NCBI GenBank assembly: GCA_963841065.1
Contig: CAWJBI010000020.1
Coordinates: forward strand, 62,001-126,000
DNA length: 64,000 nucleotides
From: M0108 sp963841065
GTDB taxonomy: Bacteria > Pseudomonadota > Gammaproteobacteria > Chromatiales > Chromatiaceae
Direction: 5' to 3'
Shown here: positions 55,493 through 64,000 of the stretch, piece after piece
Numbering within the stretch: the stretch's first letter is position 1
Layout: each line of letters begins with the position of its first letter
Made by a program: the position numbers and the translations under genes
Notes under the pieces: model-generated
The model's database searches: none
What the model was told of the DNA's origin: nothing
Seen by the model: the letters and a program-made list of their open reading frames with translations, nothing else

Positions 55493-57535
55493 TCACTTCA
55501 GTTCCAAGGCGATGCGGGTCGCCTGCCCGGCCACGACATCCGTGTCGGTCATGGCCTTGCGGCCGGTCTCGTCCTCGGCGGTCACCCGATAGCGACCGGC
55601 AGGCAGGATCTGCGCCAGTTCGCTGCGGGTGCCGCCGGTGAAGATCGGCTGTCGGCGGGCGTGCCGTCGGCGGCCAGCGCATAGGCCGAGATCACCACAT
55701 TCAGTGGCGCCGGACCCGCGGCGGGCGTGGCGATCACGCTCAACCGCCCCGCACCGAGATCCAGGCGCACCCTGGCCTGCGCCCCCGGGGCCACCACGAA
55801 CGCCTTGCTGGATCGCGCCGCACCGGAGACGACCAGGGCCTCCCATTCGCCGGGCAGCAGGGTGACCGCCGGTCGGGCGGCGGCGTGTTCCGACAGGGCC
55901 GGTTCGGCGGTGACGCCGCCCAGCAGGCGCACCGGCGTCACCGTCCATTGGGCGTCGCGCCAATCGTCGAAGGCCGGGGCGCCGGGGCCCAGCGCGGCCT
56001 CCAGCGTCACCGTGCCGGCCGGCAACCGCACGCGGATGCTGGAGTTGGCGCCGTCCTGCACCGCGCCGTCGGCGGACAGGCTTGCCCCGCCCACCAGCAG
56101 GGTGGCGGTGTAGTCACCGGCCGGGGCCAGCAGGGTCGGCCGCGCGACGGCATCGACGGTGCGCACCGCGCCGCCACGCCTTGGGCGCCAGGCGCCAGGA
56201 CAGCTCGGTGCCGCCGGCAATCGGATCGGCCTGGTCGCCCAGGGCCGCCTCCAGGGTGATCCGGCCCAGGTGCAGGCTCAGTTCGGCCGCGCTGCGCCCG
56301 CCGCCGGTCACCCGGACCTCGGCCTGGGCGGCGTGGCCGTCCACCTCGACGGCGACGCGATAACGCCCGGGGGCCAGGGCCAGGGTCGGTGTCGCCCCGG
56401 TCGGGGCCTCCGGCGGGCGCTGGCGGTCCAGGGGCGTGATGGTCCAGGCCAGGGTCTGGCCCAGGTCCACGTCGGACAGTTTCAGGCCGGCCCCGGCGAC
56501 CAGCGACAGGTCCAGCCGACCGATGTCGATCTTCACCGGGATCGAGGGCCCGCCCGGCTCGTCGACCTGAACCCGGGTGCTGCCAAAGGCATTGGCGCCG
56601 GTCAGGTCCACCCGATAGCGACCAGGCGCCAGCTCCAGGGAGATACCCTCGCCGCCGCCCCGATACATCGGCTCGCCCGCCCCGTCCGCGGTGATGCTCC
56701 AGCCCAAGGGGACCCCCACCAGGGTGTCGGCCTCCGCCGCGACGGCGTGAAAGGCGACCGGCACGGGGCCGATCGGCGGCTTGGGGATGGGCGCAGGCTC
56801 CACCGGCTTCGACGGTGGTGCAGGGGGCGACTCTGGGGCTGGGTGGGACGCGGTGGCCGCACCGGCGGCGGCAGCCAGATCAGTCAAGGCCGTCGACAGG
56901 GCCTCGGCGTCGGCCGCCGAGGCCATCTGCCCGCCACCCTCGGCGGCGATGCAGGCCAGCGCCTGCCTCTCGTCTTCCGGGATGCCAAAGCCCACGACAT
57001 GGATGACCAGCTTCGCGTTGGCGGCATGCAGGCTGCGCGCCACCGCGCAGGGGTCCTCCTTGCAGGTTTCCAGACCGTCGCTGACCAGGAAGAGGGTCCC
57101 GCCGTCCTTGGGTAGCAGCCCGGCGGCGTGGCGTAGCGCGGCCGACAGCGGCGTCATGCCCCGCGCGCGCAGGTCCGCCAACCGCTTTTTGGTGCGAGAC
57201 AGATCGACTGGGCCGAGCGGCACCAGGGTCTCGATGTCCCCACAGTCCGACGGGCGGCGGTGACCGTAGGCGACCAGGGCCAGCCGCGTGTCCGCCTTCC
57301 AGCCAGCCAGCCGGTCCAGCAGTACGCGGCGCGCCGCATCCAGGCGGGTCTCGGTACCCAGTCGCGCGGCCATGCTGCCGGAGGCATCCACGATCAGCAC
57401 TGCGGCCGCGCCGGCCGGCGCGGCCCCGGTTACCCCCGCGGTCAGCAAGAGGAGCAGACCCACTAGCGCGGCGCGCAAGCAGGGGCGGTGACCCTGGGAG
57501 CGGTGGCTGTGCGCCGAAATGCTCGAAGAGGACAT
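55493..57535 (-). CDS. Exported von Willebrand factor A protein with repeated PEGA-like beta domains; indels
   Basis: About 680 residues. A signal region (LRAALVGLLLLLTAGVTGA) leads to a VWA domain with the MIDAS start VLIVDASGSM and the later GMTPLSAAL and FLVSDGLETC. A Pro-rich linker (ESPPAPPSKPVEPAPIPKPP) precedes at least four similar beta modules containing LELAPGRYRVDL, LALAPGRYRVAVEV, LLAPAGDYTATLLVGG and LPAGRYRVTAEDE. Frame changes lie near 56170 and 55640. Cys pairs suggest a periplasmic location. VWA plus PEGA-like modules suggest protein binding at the cell surface; partner unknown. Likely co-transcribed with the coiled-coil gene. Confidence 0.78.
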
Positions 57536-57626
57536 GTTGGCGAACTCCGCTGCTCGATTCGCCGACACTATTTCAGCGCCGCCGTGTTGCAATGGCCGAC
57601 TGGGGATTGGGGATTGGCTCAGTCAA

Positions 57627-58112
57627 TTACAGCTTCGGTACAACGACATCCTTGTAGCGATACACCACGGTCACGCTATCGCCTACCTGTCGGTAGGGAA
57701 GACCGTCTTGCTTGCCGATGTATAACGTCGCCCCGCCGGGCGGTACGCCGGCCATCTCGGTCCTGCTGCTGACAAGCGTTACCGGCACGCCCTCGACCAT
57801 GTCATTGCCGACCGCTTTGCAGTCAGTCAGCTTCACCTCACCGCTGCGGATTTGCGCGAGGACCTTGCCCTCGGCGACATCGAGATTGACGGGGAATTTC
57901 GTCCACTTGCCGTCAACCTGGTGAAAAAACTGCCCGCTGGCCTTGATAGCCTCCAGGCGCTCGCCGTTACCGAATTCCATAATGCTATGCCAGGCCGGCT
58001 GTTTCATCCGGGCTTCGCTGGCCTGTACCACTGGTTCGCACGCGGCGTCGAGCGCCAACACCGATGGCGAAGCCACAGCCAGCAGGAGTGGGATCAAGCA
58101 ATGGACACGCAT
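57627..58112 (-). CDS. Small exported protein of unknown function
   Basis: 161 residues from the ATG at 58112 (MRVHCLIPLLLAVASPSVLA signal peptide; GAGG upstream). The mature part has HSIMEFGNGERLEAIKASGQ, KWTKFPVNLDVAEGKVLAQI and LPYRQVGDSVTVVYRYKDVV, a beta-rich pattern recalling lipoprotein-localisation-like or DUF periplasmic proteins. Two cysteines (CEP, DCK) may pair. Lies 91 bases upstream of the VWA gene on the same strand. Confidence 0.7.
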   Translation of the reverse strand: MRVHCLIPLLLAVASPSVLALDAACEPVVQASEARMKQPAWHSIMEFGNGERLEAIKASGQFFHQVDGKWTKFPVNLDVAEGKVLAQIRSGEVKLTDCKAVGNDMVEGVPVTLVSSRTEMAGVPPGGATLYIGKQDGLPYRQVGDSVTVVYRYKDVVVPKL

Positions 58113-58187
58113 GACGTTGACCTCGATGGTGGTTGAATTTGGATCACACGACGACATCAGTGCGGGAAGGGGCGCAAGCCTGAGGAC

Positions 58188-58372
58188 TCATAACGGGCTT
58201 TGCAACCAGGACAGTTCGGAGGCCGGAATGCCCAGAGCGCTGGCGACCTCCTCGATACTGAAGGTCGGCTGCCCGGTGGCCAGGTCTGTGCCGCTGAGGG
58301 GAGTCCATCGCCTCCAGGGTCTCGGCGAAGGTCTCCAGCAGGATCCGGGCGGTCTCCGGTGGGGATATTCAA
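58188..58372 (-). pseudogene. Unassigned coding remnant with helix-turn-helix-like end
   Basis: The minus strand reads ARILLETFAETLEAMDSP, a frame change, then GQPTFSIEEVASALGIPASE and a stop. It has no start codon and begins at the edge of IS91 terminal DNA, so it looks like the 3' end of a gene cut off by that element. The SIEEVASALGIPASE segment resembles a DNA-binding helix pair; no family named. Confidence 0.35.
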
Positions 58373-58592
58373 TCTAACCGCACGGCGGCCGACGTCAGGG
58401 GAAGGCTAGCATCGAAGGAAGGTTCTCGGCAAGGGCACAGTGCGAGCCGACGGGTGCCGGCGGGGGGCAAACCGCTGTTGGGGAGGGCGCCGGGCGGGCT
58501 TGCCGCGTGGCTTGGCGCGGCTTGCCGGGGGCCCGATCACAGCGGGCGCAGGAAGTGGCACGTCTCTTGCCCGATCAGGCGACGGGAGACGG

Positions 58593-58801
58593 CTACCACT
58601 GCACCTGCTGGTCGAAGATGTACTCGGGTTGCGGTTGGGCCAAGGCGTCCCATTCGGGTACGGCCTCGATGGCCGGGTCGTCCCAGGCGGGCGGCCCGCG
58701 GGCCGGGCTGATCCGCGGCGGCCCGGCCGGCTCGCCGCTATGGTTGAGCATCCGCGCCACCGGGGCGGCTGGCGTGATGAAGGCGACGATGCGCCTGTCG
58801 C
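58593..58801 (-). pseudogene. IS91-family transposase fragment C (C-terminus)
   Basis: The minus-strand peptide DRRIVAFITPAAPVARMLNH followed by RISPARGPPAWDDPAIEAVP and YIFDQQVQW-stop is the C-terminal end of an IS91 transposase, parallel to the end of fragment B. It is cut at 58801, twenty bases before the right copy of the 49-bp repeat. IS91 terminal DNA extends downstream to about 58375. Confidence 0.82.
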
Positions 58802-58820
58802 TAGACGATCCGGTCTTCGT

Positions 58821-58869
58821 ACCTCCGGCTTGAGGCGATTGCGCGACCTAAGGGCTGGACATCCCTCAG
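58821..58869. repeat. Right copy of the 49-bp direct repeat
   Basis: 47 of 49 bases match 44142-44190 in the same orientation. The repeat overlaps the stop codon of batD (58866-58868). Confidence 0.92.
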
Positions 58870-60797
58870 GCGGGGCTGGGATTCAGGGCCGGGAGCCGGG
58901 GACGCTCCAGGCGCGGTTTGCCGCCCCGTGCCCGGAGGAGGCCCTGGACGCGGCCCACCTGGCGGGCGAAGTCTCTCTTCCAGCGACGAAAATCGATATC
59001 CTGGCCGCCGTAGAGGGCCCCATCCAGTTGCCGCAGCAGGCGGATGACCTGGTCGGGGTTCGCGCCGGGCCTCAGCCGCAAGACCTGGCCGGCCAGACCG
59101 GGAAGCGCGCCGGCCTCTGTCGCCTGGACACCCCCGGGCAGATGGCGGCAGGCCTCGGATTGGAAGCGCCGTGCCCAGACCGCAGGCTCCGGCTCCCGGT
59201 TGGCGGCGCTCAGGCAAAATAGGAAGCGACTCGATGCCGGCAGCAAGCCCTTCAGATTCTGGCCCAGTCGCCGCCATACCGGCGCCGGGTGGAGACGATC
59301 GCGGGCCCGGGCAAGCCGCCGGCGGGCCAGGCCAGCGGCGGCGCGGGCGCGCCGTCCGAAGCTGGCGCCCAGGGGCTCGCGTTGCCGGGAAGATCCCAAC
59401 CGACCCCGATAGCGGAGGCCCGCCGCAAAACCGATCAGGGGCAGCAAGAGGCTGCTGAGGCTGAGCCAGAGCCAGCCCGATCCCGAGTCCTCGCCGTGGG
59501 CCACCGCCCTGACCCCTTCGACCCCGCCGCCCCCCAGCTTGGCGGGCAAGCTGACCCACTCACGGCTGCCGGTGGTCACGTTCCACCAGGGCAGGCGCAG
59601 TTCCGGCAGGCGCAACCGCCCATCGGCGCGGGGAACCAGGGTGTAATGCTCGCTGCGTTTGCCCTCCAGGCGCTGGCCGTCCGCGGAGACCTTGGCCTCG
59701 GTCAGGGTCTGTTCCCGATAGACGCGGAAGTCCGGGGACTCCAGGTAAGACTCCAGGCTGGGCAACTGACTGCCACCGGCGCCGATGGCGTCGAGGTCCA
59801 GGACCAGGGAGACGGGCTCCCCGGCCTTGATATTGTGGTCATCCAGGCTGGCCTTGAGGCTCAGGGCCCGCAAGGGCAGCCAGGGCTGGACGCTGGTCAG
59901 GGCCGGTCGCACCTGCAACCGGAGGCCCTCGCTACTGCTGACCTCGAAACGTTGACCACGGCCGACGCCATAGGCATCGCCCGCGGTCTCCCCCGTCACC
60001 CGCGGGGCCGGCAGACTCAGGTCCCCGGCGCGCAAGGGGGTGAGGGCATAAACGAATTCGGTGACAATCTCGCGGTGGCCGTCCGGGGCCGTGCGCGAGC
60101 TGGCCTTGGGTTCCTCCAGCTTTTGCAGGATCAGGTCGTTGCCGCTGGGCAGTTCCGGGGTAGCTTTAGTCAGACTTTGCTCGCTGATCACCTTGAGCCG
60201 GAGCAGGACATTCTCCTGCACATAGGCCTGGCGCTCGCCGAGCTCAACCTCCAGGCGCGGGGCGCGGGGCGCGGGCGGGGCGGCGGGCTGGCTCCAGGGG
60301 GAGGGGTTGGGCGCTGCATAAGGCGGGGACCAGCCGGGGAAGGCACCATAAGGATATGCGGAGGGCGGGGCGGCCGCTGGGGCCGGGGCTGGGGCCTGAG
60401 CGGGAGCCTGGGCGGCTGCCGGGACATGAGCCGGGGCCTGCTGCGGCGGGGCTGACTGAATGACCGGTGGGGCGAAGCCGGTTGGGGCCATGGGGAAGTT
60501 GGGCCCTGGCATGGTTCCCGTCGGGGCTGCGCTGGTGGCTGGATTGCTTGGGGCTGCCGCGTGCGCGGGGAGGGTCGCGGGGGGCGGCGGCGTAGTGGCC
60601 TGCCGGGCCGGTTGAGCGGGAGGCAACTGGGCCGGCGGCACCCCACGGGCATTGCTGGGATCCTGGGGCCGGTAGGGGCCGTAGGGTGACGGGTATGGGG
60701 AAAAATAGGGCGGGCCATAGCCAGGAAACTGCTGGGCCTCCACCACCCCGCTCCAGAGCGCGAGTAGCGCGATTGCCGCCGTCATGACCCGCTGCAT
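58866..60797 (-). CDS. batD: BatD family protein (oxygen-tolerance/aerotolerance type)
   Basis: 643 residues. A signal peptide (TAAIALLALWSGVVEA) is followed by an unusually long Pro/Ala/Gln-rich region (about 22-185, many PAPAPAAAP and YGPP runs). The BatD beta domains begin RLEVELGERQAYVQENVLLR, with LEEPKASSRTAPDGHREIVT and SLKASLDDHNIKAGEPVSLV. There is one transmembrane helix (WLWLSLSSLLLPLIGFAAGL, about 445) and a basic cytoplasmic tail. BatD acts with VWA proteins BatA/B and a MoxR ATPase at the inner membrane. The Pro-rich insert is atypical. Last gene of the operon. Confidence 0.88.
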   Translation of the reverse strand: MQRVMTAAIALLALWSGVVEAQQFPGYGPPYFSPYPSPYGPYRPQDPSNARGVPPAQLPPAQPARQATTPPPPATLPAHAAAPSNPATSAAPTGTMPGPNFPMAPTGFAPPVIQSAPPQQAPAHVPAAAQAPAQAPAPAPAAAPPSAYPYGAFPGWSPPYAAPNPSPWSQPAAPPAPRAPRLEVELGERQAYVQENVLLRLKVISEQSLTKATPELPSGNDLILQKLEEPKASSRTAPDGHREIVTEFVYALTPLRAGDLSLPAPRVTGETAGDAYGVGRGQRFEVSSSEGLRLQVRPALTSVQPWLPLRALSLKASLDDHNIKAGEPVSLVLDLDAIGAGGSQLPSLESYLESPDFRVYREQTLTEAKVSADGQRLEGKRSEHYTLVPRADGRLRLPELRLPWWNVTTGSREWVSLPAKLGGGGVEGVRAVAHGEDSGSGWLWLSLSSLLLPLIGFAAGLRYRGRLGSSRQREPLGASFGRRARAAAGLARRRLARARDRLHPAPVWRRLGQNLKGLLPASSRFLFCLSAANREPEPAVWARRFQSEACRHLPGGVQATEAGALPGLAGQVLRLRPGANPDQVIRLLRQLDGALYGGQDIDFRRWKRDFARQVGRVQGLLRARGGKPRLERPRLPALNPSPA

Positions 60798-60901
60798 TAG
60801 GTTGTCTCCGCGTGCCGCTGGAGGATGGGACCCGACCCTCCCGCCATACGGTAATAGGTTGTGAATGAGGATCCAGCACTCATCCCAGGTTTCCGGGATG
60901 G

Positions 60902-62619
60902 CTACCAGGGTCGGGTCTCGCGGGGCGGACCACCCGAGGCGCGAATCTGGCGCATCTCCTCGATCTGAAACTGGTTACGGATGAGTTCGGAGGGATCGCC
61001 CTCAACTTGCTGCAACCTTTGCTCCAGGATGGCGGCGCCGGGGCCCGAGCTGGGCTGGCCACCGAGGGCGCCGACGGCGGTCCCCGCCGCGCCCGCGTCC
61101 AGGGCGGGCTGCTCGCCCAGTTGGTCAAACTGATCCACCGCATCCGCGCTGCCGGGCTCGGGCGCGCCCTCCGGGGGCCTCATGCCGGGCTCCTGGGTGC
61201 GGCGCTCGCCGGGACCGCCCGCCTGGGACGGCTTCTCACCCGCGCCTGGGCCTGGCTCGGCCGCCGGCTCTTGGGGCTTGTCGACCCGACCCTGGGCATC
61301 AGGCTGCTCATCCTTGGCCTTGCCGGCCTCGATCTCCGCCTTGGTCTCACCCTGACCCGGTTCCTCGGGCTTGCGCTCCTGGTCGCCGCCCCCGAAGGTC
61401 TGGTCCTGGGGTTCCTCGCCGCCCTCTTTCGCCTCTGGTTTCTGCTCCTTCTTGGCGCCGCCGGCCTCCTGGGTTTGCTCCTGGCCTTCTTGGGAGCCCG
61501 CGTCCTGGCCCTGATCCTGCTTACCCGCCTGCTGCTCCTTGGTCTGCTGCCCTTTAGCCTCTTTCTCCTTGGCTTGTCGTTCCTTAGCCTCTTTCTCCTT
61601 GGCCTGCTGCTTCGAGTCCTGACCCACGGCTTCCTGGGGAGCCTGCTGTTCATCGGCGGTTTCGCCAGCCTTCGCCTTGTCCTGGTCCTTGACCTCCTTG
61701 GGTTGCCCGCCGGCCTCGGCGGCCTGCTTCTCGTCCTCTTGCTTGCCCTGGGTCTGCTGCTCGCTGGATTCCTGGCCGTCGCTGGATTCCTCGGTCTGGG
61801 ACTGGGAGCCACCAGACTTTTCCTGTTCGGTGGACTCGCCCTGGCCGGCGGTCTCCTGTTGTTTCCGACCCTCGCCGCCTTGGCTGTCCTCGCTGGACTC
61901 GCCCCCGGAAGACGACTTGTCCCCGGATTGCTGACCGGAGCTTTGCTGCGATTCCTGCCCCTGCTTGGATTCCTGGCCCTCTTGGGATTCTTGTCCTTCC
62001 TGAGATTCCTTCGAGTCTTGAGACTCTTGCGACTCTTTTTTCTGCTCCTCGCCCGATTCCTTTTTTTCCTGCTTTTCTTCCTGTTTTCTGCTTCCTGCTT
62101 ATCCTGCTTATCCTGCTTATCCTGCTTATCCTGCTTATCCTGCTTATCCTGCTGTTCCTGGGGCTCCTTCGCCTCCTCTTCCTGGCGATTGGCCTTTTCC
62201 CGCTCCCGCTTCTCCTGCTCGAACTTTTTCTGATCGATGCGGGCGAGAACGGAGCGGGTGAGGGACAGGTTGTGCTGGGCATCGGCGTGCGCCGGATTGC
62301 GGCCCAGAACCTGTTCGTAGGCCGCGGCGGCCCCGGCGAAATCGCCGAGTTGGAAGCGTGCATTACCCAAGTTGTAGGCGGCATCATCCGCCCGGTTGGG
62401 CCTTTGGTTGTGGGCAAAGGCGTCGGCGGCCTCGGCATGGCGTCCCGCCCGGTAGAGGGCGACACCCTGGCGGTAGGGATCGGCGAAACCCTCGGCCGCG
62501 CCGGCATAATCGCCCTGCTTGAACCGCGCCTCGGCCTCCTGCTCCGGGTTATCAAACCAGCCGGCCTGGGCTGACGAGGCCAGGGCCAGGGACACCAGCC
62601 AAAGATTCATGCCCTTCAC
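60902..62619 (-). CDS. batC: BatC-like TPR protein with very long low-complexity tail; one indel
   Basis: About 572 residues. A signal peptide (LVSLALASSAQAGWF) and two or three TPR units (DDAAYNLGNARFQLGDFAGA, AAAYEQVLGRNPAHADAQHN) are followed by about 350 residues of Glu/Gln/Lys/Ser/Gly, including six DKQ units. The frame shifts near 62085 in an A run (GCAGAAAACAGG). The C-terminus (AAILEQRLQQVEGDPSELIR) matches the usual BatC/VWA-operon TPR ending. Start GTG at 62619 overlaps the batB stop as GTGA with GGAGG upstream. TPR part and position are typical; the length of the tail is not. Confidence 0.85.
62094..62147. repeat. Six perfect 9-bp tandem units in batC
   Basis: Plus-strand unit CCTGCTTAT repeated six times, encoding (Asp-Lys-Gln)x6 on the minus strand. 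Being a multiple of three, it can change copy number without breaking the frame. Confidence 0.95.
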
Positions 62620-63638
62620 GACTTGCGCCTCCAGCCACCGCGCCCCCGGAAGCGGGGGAGCAGTAGGACCATGACCAGCAGCAGGGGCAGATAAAAGCGC
62701 TCGTTCCAGACCCGCGTCCGCTCATCGCTGGCCTCCGCGGGCAACCGGGCAACGGCAGCGGCCTTGAGCAGGGCGAGGGTGTCGTCCTCGCGGTAATCGG
62801 CCCGGAGATAGAGGCCCCCACCGGCCTCGGCGAGCCCCTCCAGCCGCTTTTCATCGAGGCGAGAGACGATGGCCTGGCCACCGCGATCGGTCAGCCAGCC
62901 ACCGCCGCGACCGGGCACGGGCCCACCATCCTCGCTGCCGATCCCCAAGGCGTGCAGGTGAATACCCGCGGCCGTCAGGTCGCGCACCCGTTCCTCCAGC
63001 CCCGGCTCGTCGAAGTCGCCATCGCTGATGAGCAGGATGGCGCGGGCACTGCCCTCGGACAGACCTTCGAGCAGGGTCTCGGCCCGGTCGAGGGCACCGA
63101 GGAGGCGGCTGCCCTGGAGTTGGGTCAGATCGGTGGACAGGGCTGGCAGGGTATTGAGGAGGGTCTGAGTATCCTCGGTGATGGGCGATAGCACATGGGG
63201 CACGGAGGCAAAGGCGATGAGACCCAGGCGGACCTGGCGATTGTGCTGGATCAGGTCCTGAATCTCCTGCCGCGCCCGCGCCAGCCGGTTAGGGGCGGTG
63301 TCGTTCACCTGCATGGATCGAGATATATCCAGCAAAATCAGCAGATTGTTGCCAGGATGAAAGAGGCGGACATCGGTATAATTCCAGCGCGGCCCGGCCA
63401 TGGCCATCACCAGCAGGGACCAGAGCAGGGACCAGAGCAGAAAGCGGCCCCAGCGCTCGCGGGTCCTGAGTTCCCGGGTGCCGGTGAGGTGGGGCAGCAG
63501 GTGCGGATCGGCGTAGCGATGCACGGGCCCGCGCGCGGCGCGCGCGGCGCTGCGCCATAGCCAGAGAGCCACCGGGAAGGGGATCAGCAAGACCCAGAAC
63601 CAGAGAGGCTGGGCAAAGTGGAAGCCGGCCTCAGTCAC
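62616..63638 (-). CDS. batB: BatB-type von Willebrand factor A membrane protein
   Basis: 340 residues. The N-terminal helix (WFWVLLIPFPVALWLW), a second helix (FLLWSLLWSLLVMAMAGP), then a VWA domain with MIDAS LLILLDISRSMQVND, SRLLGALDRAETLL and ILLISDGDFDEPG, and a C-terminal helix (FYLPLLLVMVLLLPRF). Start GTG at 63638 has GGAGGG 6 bases upstream and overlaps the end of batA by 8 bases. It pairs with BatA in the MoxR-linked VWA complex. Confidence 0.92.
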   Translation of the reverse strand: MTEAGFHFAQPLWFWVLLIPFPVALWLWRSAARAARGPVHRYADPHLLPHLTGTRELRTRERWGRFLLWSLLWSLLVMAMAGPRWNYTDVRLFHPGNNLLILLDISRSMQVNDTAPNRLARARQEIQDLIQHNRQVRLGLIAFASVPHVLSPITEDTQTLLNTLPALSTDLTQLQGSRLLGALDRAETLLEGLSEGSARAILLISDGDFDEPGLEERVRDLTAAGIHLHALGIGSEDGGPVPGRGGGWLTDRGGQAIVSRLDEKRLEGLAEAGGGLYLRADYREDDTLALLKAAAVARLPAEASDERTRVWNERFYLPLLLVMVLLLPRFRGRGGWRRKS

Positions 63639-64000
63639 TCGAAACCCTCCGGGCGAAACGTTTGCGCCCCTCGGGGAAGAGCCCCAGGCCGAGCAGGGCC
63701 AGCAGGGCCAGCCCCAGGGGCCAGCGGTAGAGGGGGTCTGGCAGGTAGGCGGTGCGGGCCTCGGCCTCGGTCTTCTCGAGGTCATCGATGCGCCGCGAAA
63801 TCTCCTCCAGGGCGCGGGCATCGGTGGCGCGGAAGTAAGCGCCGCCAGTGGCATCCGCGATGTCCCGCAAGGTGTCCTCATCCATGGTCAGGTCCTCGCG
63901 ATATTTGATCGCGCCCTCTTCGGGGATGGGGATGCGCTGGTCCTCGCTGCCGACGCCAATGACGTGGATGCGCACGCCCAGGGCTCGGGCCAGGGTGGCC
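63631..64000 (-). CDS. batA: BatA-type von Willebrand factor A protein, 5' end outside window
   Basis: The last 122 residues only. They cover the end of a VWA domain (ALGVRIHVIGVGSEDQRIPI, DEDTLRDIADATGGAYFRA, LEEISRRIDDLEKTEAEART) and the C-terminal transmembrane helix (WPLGLALLALLGLGLFPEG). This is the standard BatA tail. The stop overlaps the batB start, so the operon order is batA-batB-batC-batD. Confidence 0.9.
   Translation of the reverse strand, partial: ATLARALGVRIHVIGVGSEDQRIPIPEEGAIKYREDLTMDEDTLRDIADATGGAYFRATDARALEEISRRIDDLEKTEAEARTAYLPDPLYRWPLGLALLALLGLGLFPEGRKRFARRVSSD

Noticed and set aside
58157..58372. 71-residue minus-strand frame as a gene
   Set aside because: Another frame of the same strand gives the more protein-like remnant, and no start site or family supports the longer one.
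61007..62233. Very hydrophobic plus-strand frame (Leu/Gly-rich) opposite batC
   Set aside because: It is the antisense of Glu/Gln/Lys codons of batC; the minus-strand gene has signal peptide, TPRs and operon context.

Overview
The window is a high-GC chromosomal segment of a gammaproteobacterium. The best guess is a purple sulfur bacterium or close relative (Chromatiaceae-like). This rests on several points: the Pseudomonas-type order algH-ruvX-pyrR-pyrB-pyrC', a long-form hisG, hslVU, an rtcB-archease pair, NAD-dependent formate dehydrogenase genes, and a Gly/Pro/Tyr-rich exported protein resembling sulfur-globule proteins. The assignment is inference; no rRNA or tRNA gene is present to settle it.

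Layout. 1-9.1 kb: 5' part of lpd, a small Lpp-like lipoprotein convergent with an L,D-transpeptidase, an EF-G paralogue, then SPOR protein, argS and priA on the minus strand. 9.1-15.6 kb: an AT-rich intergenic stretch with a perfect DnaA box, a fructosamine-kinase-like gene, sixA-like phosphatase and fdsBA. 15.6-18.4 kb: accessory trio Fic, NERD and Uma2. 18.5-27.3 kb: rtcB-archease-htpX, alaA, a small hypothetical gene, an RRM protein, a CoA-transferase, a histidine phosphatase and hisG. 27.4-32.1 kb: algH-ruvX-pyrR-pyrB-pyrC'-pyrK-like operon (minus strand). 32.5-41.9 kb: Acg-like nitroreductase, a membrane protein, DUF971, hslVU, IS remnants, paeA/ytfL, a lipoprotein, thiM-thiE and DUF2237. 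42.0-44.1 kb: ygiQ. 44.1-58.9 kb: accessory block bracketed by a 49-bp direct repeat, holding IS91, IS1634 and IS1182 debris, a captured DUF47 fragment and six exported or surface-type proteins. 58.9-64 kb: a bat-type operon (VWA, VWA, TPR, BatD).

How the genes cooperate. The lipoprotein with a C-terminal lysine and the L,D-transpeptidase could form an outer-membrane-to-peptidoglycan tether. PyrB with the apparently non-catalytic PyrC' should make a class A aspartate transcarbamoylase, with PyrR and the PyrK-like flavoprotein in the same operon. RtcB and archease form an RNA ligase module. FdsB and FdsA transfer electrons from formate to NAD+. BatA-D belong to the MoxR/VWA membrane-stress family.

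Caveat. Many obviously essential or conserved genes (argS, pyrB, fdsA, htpX, batC and others) are broken by single-base indels, mostly in G/C runs or doublets. These look like uncorrected sequencing errors. I therefore annotate them as one gene each and treat apparent fusions, such as pyrC'-pyrK, with caution. I see no CRISPR array, rRNA, tRNA or recognisable riboswitch.
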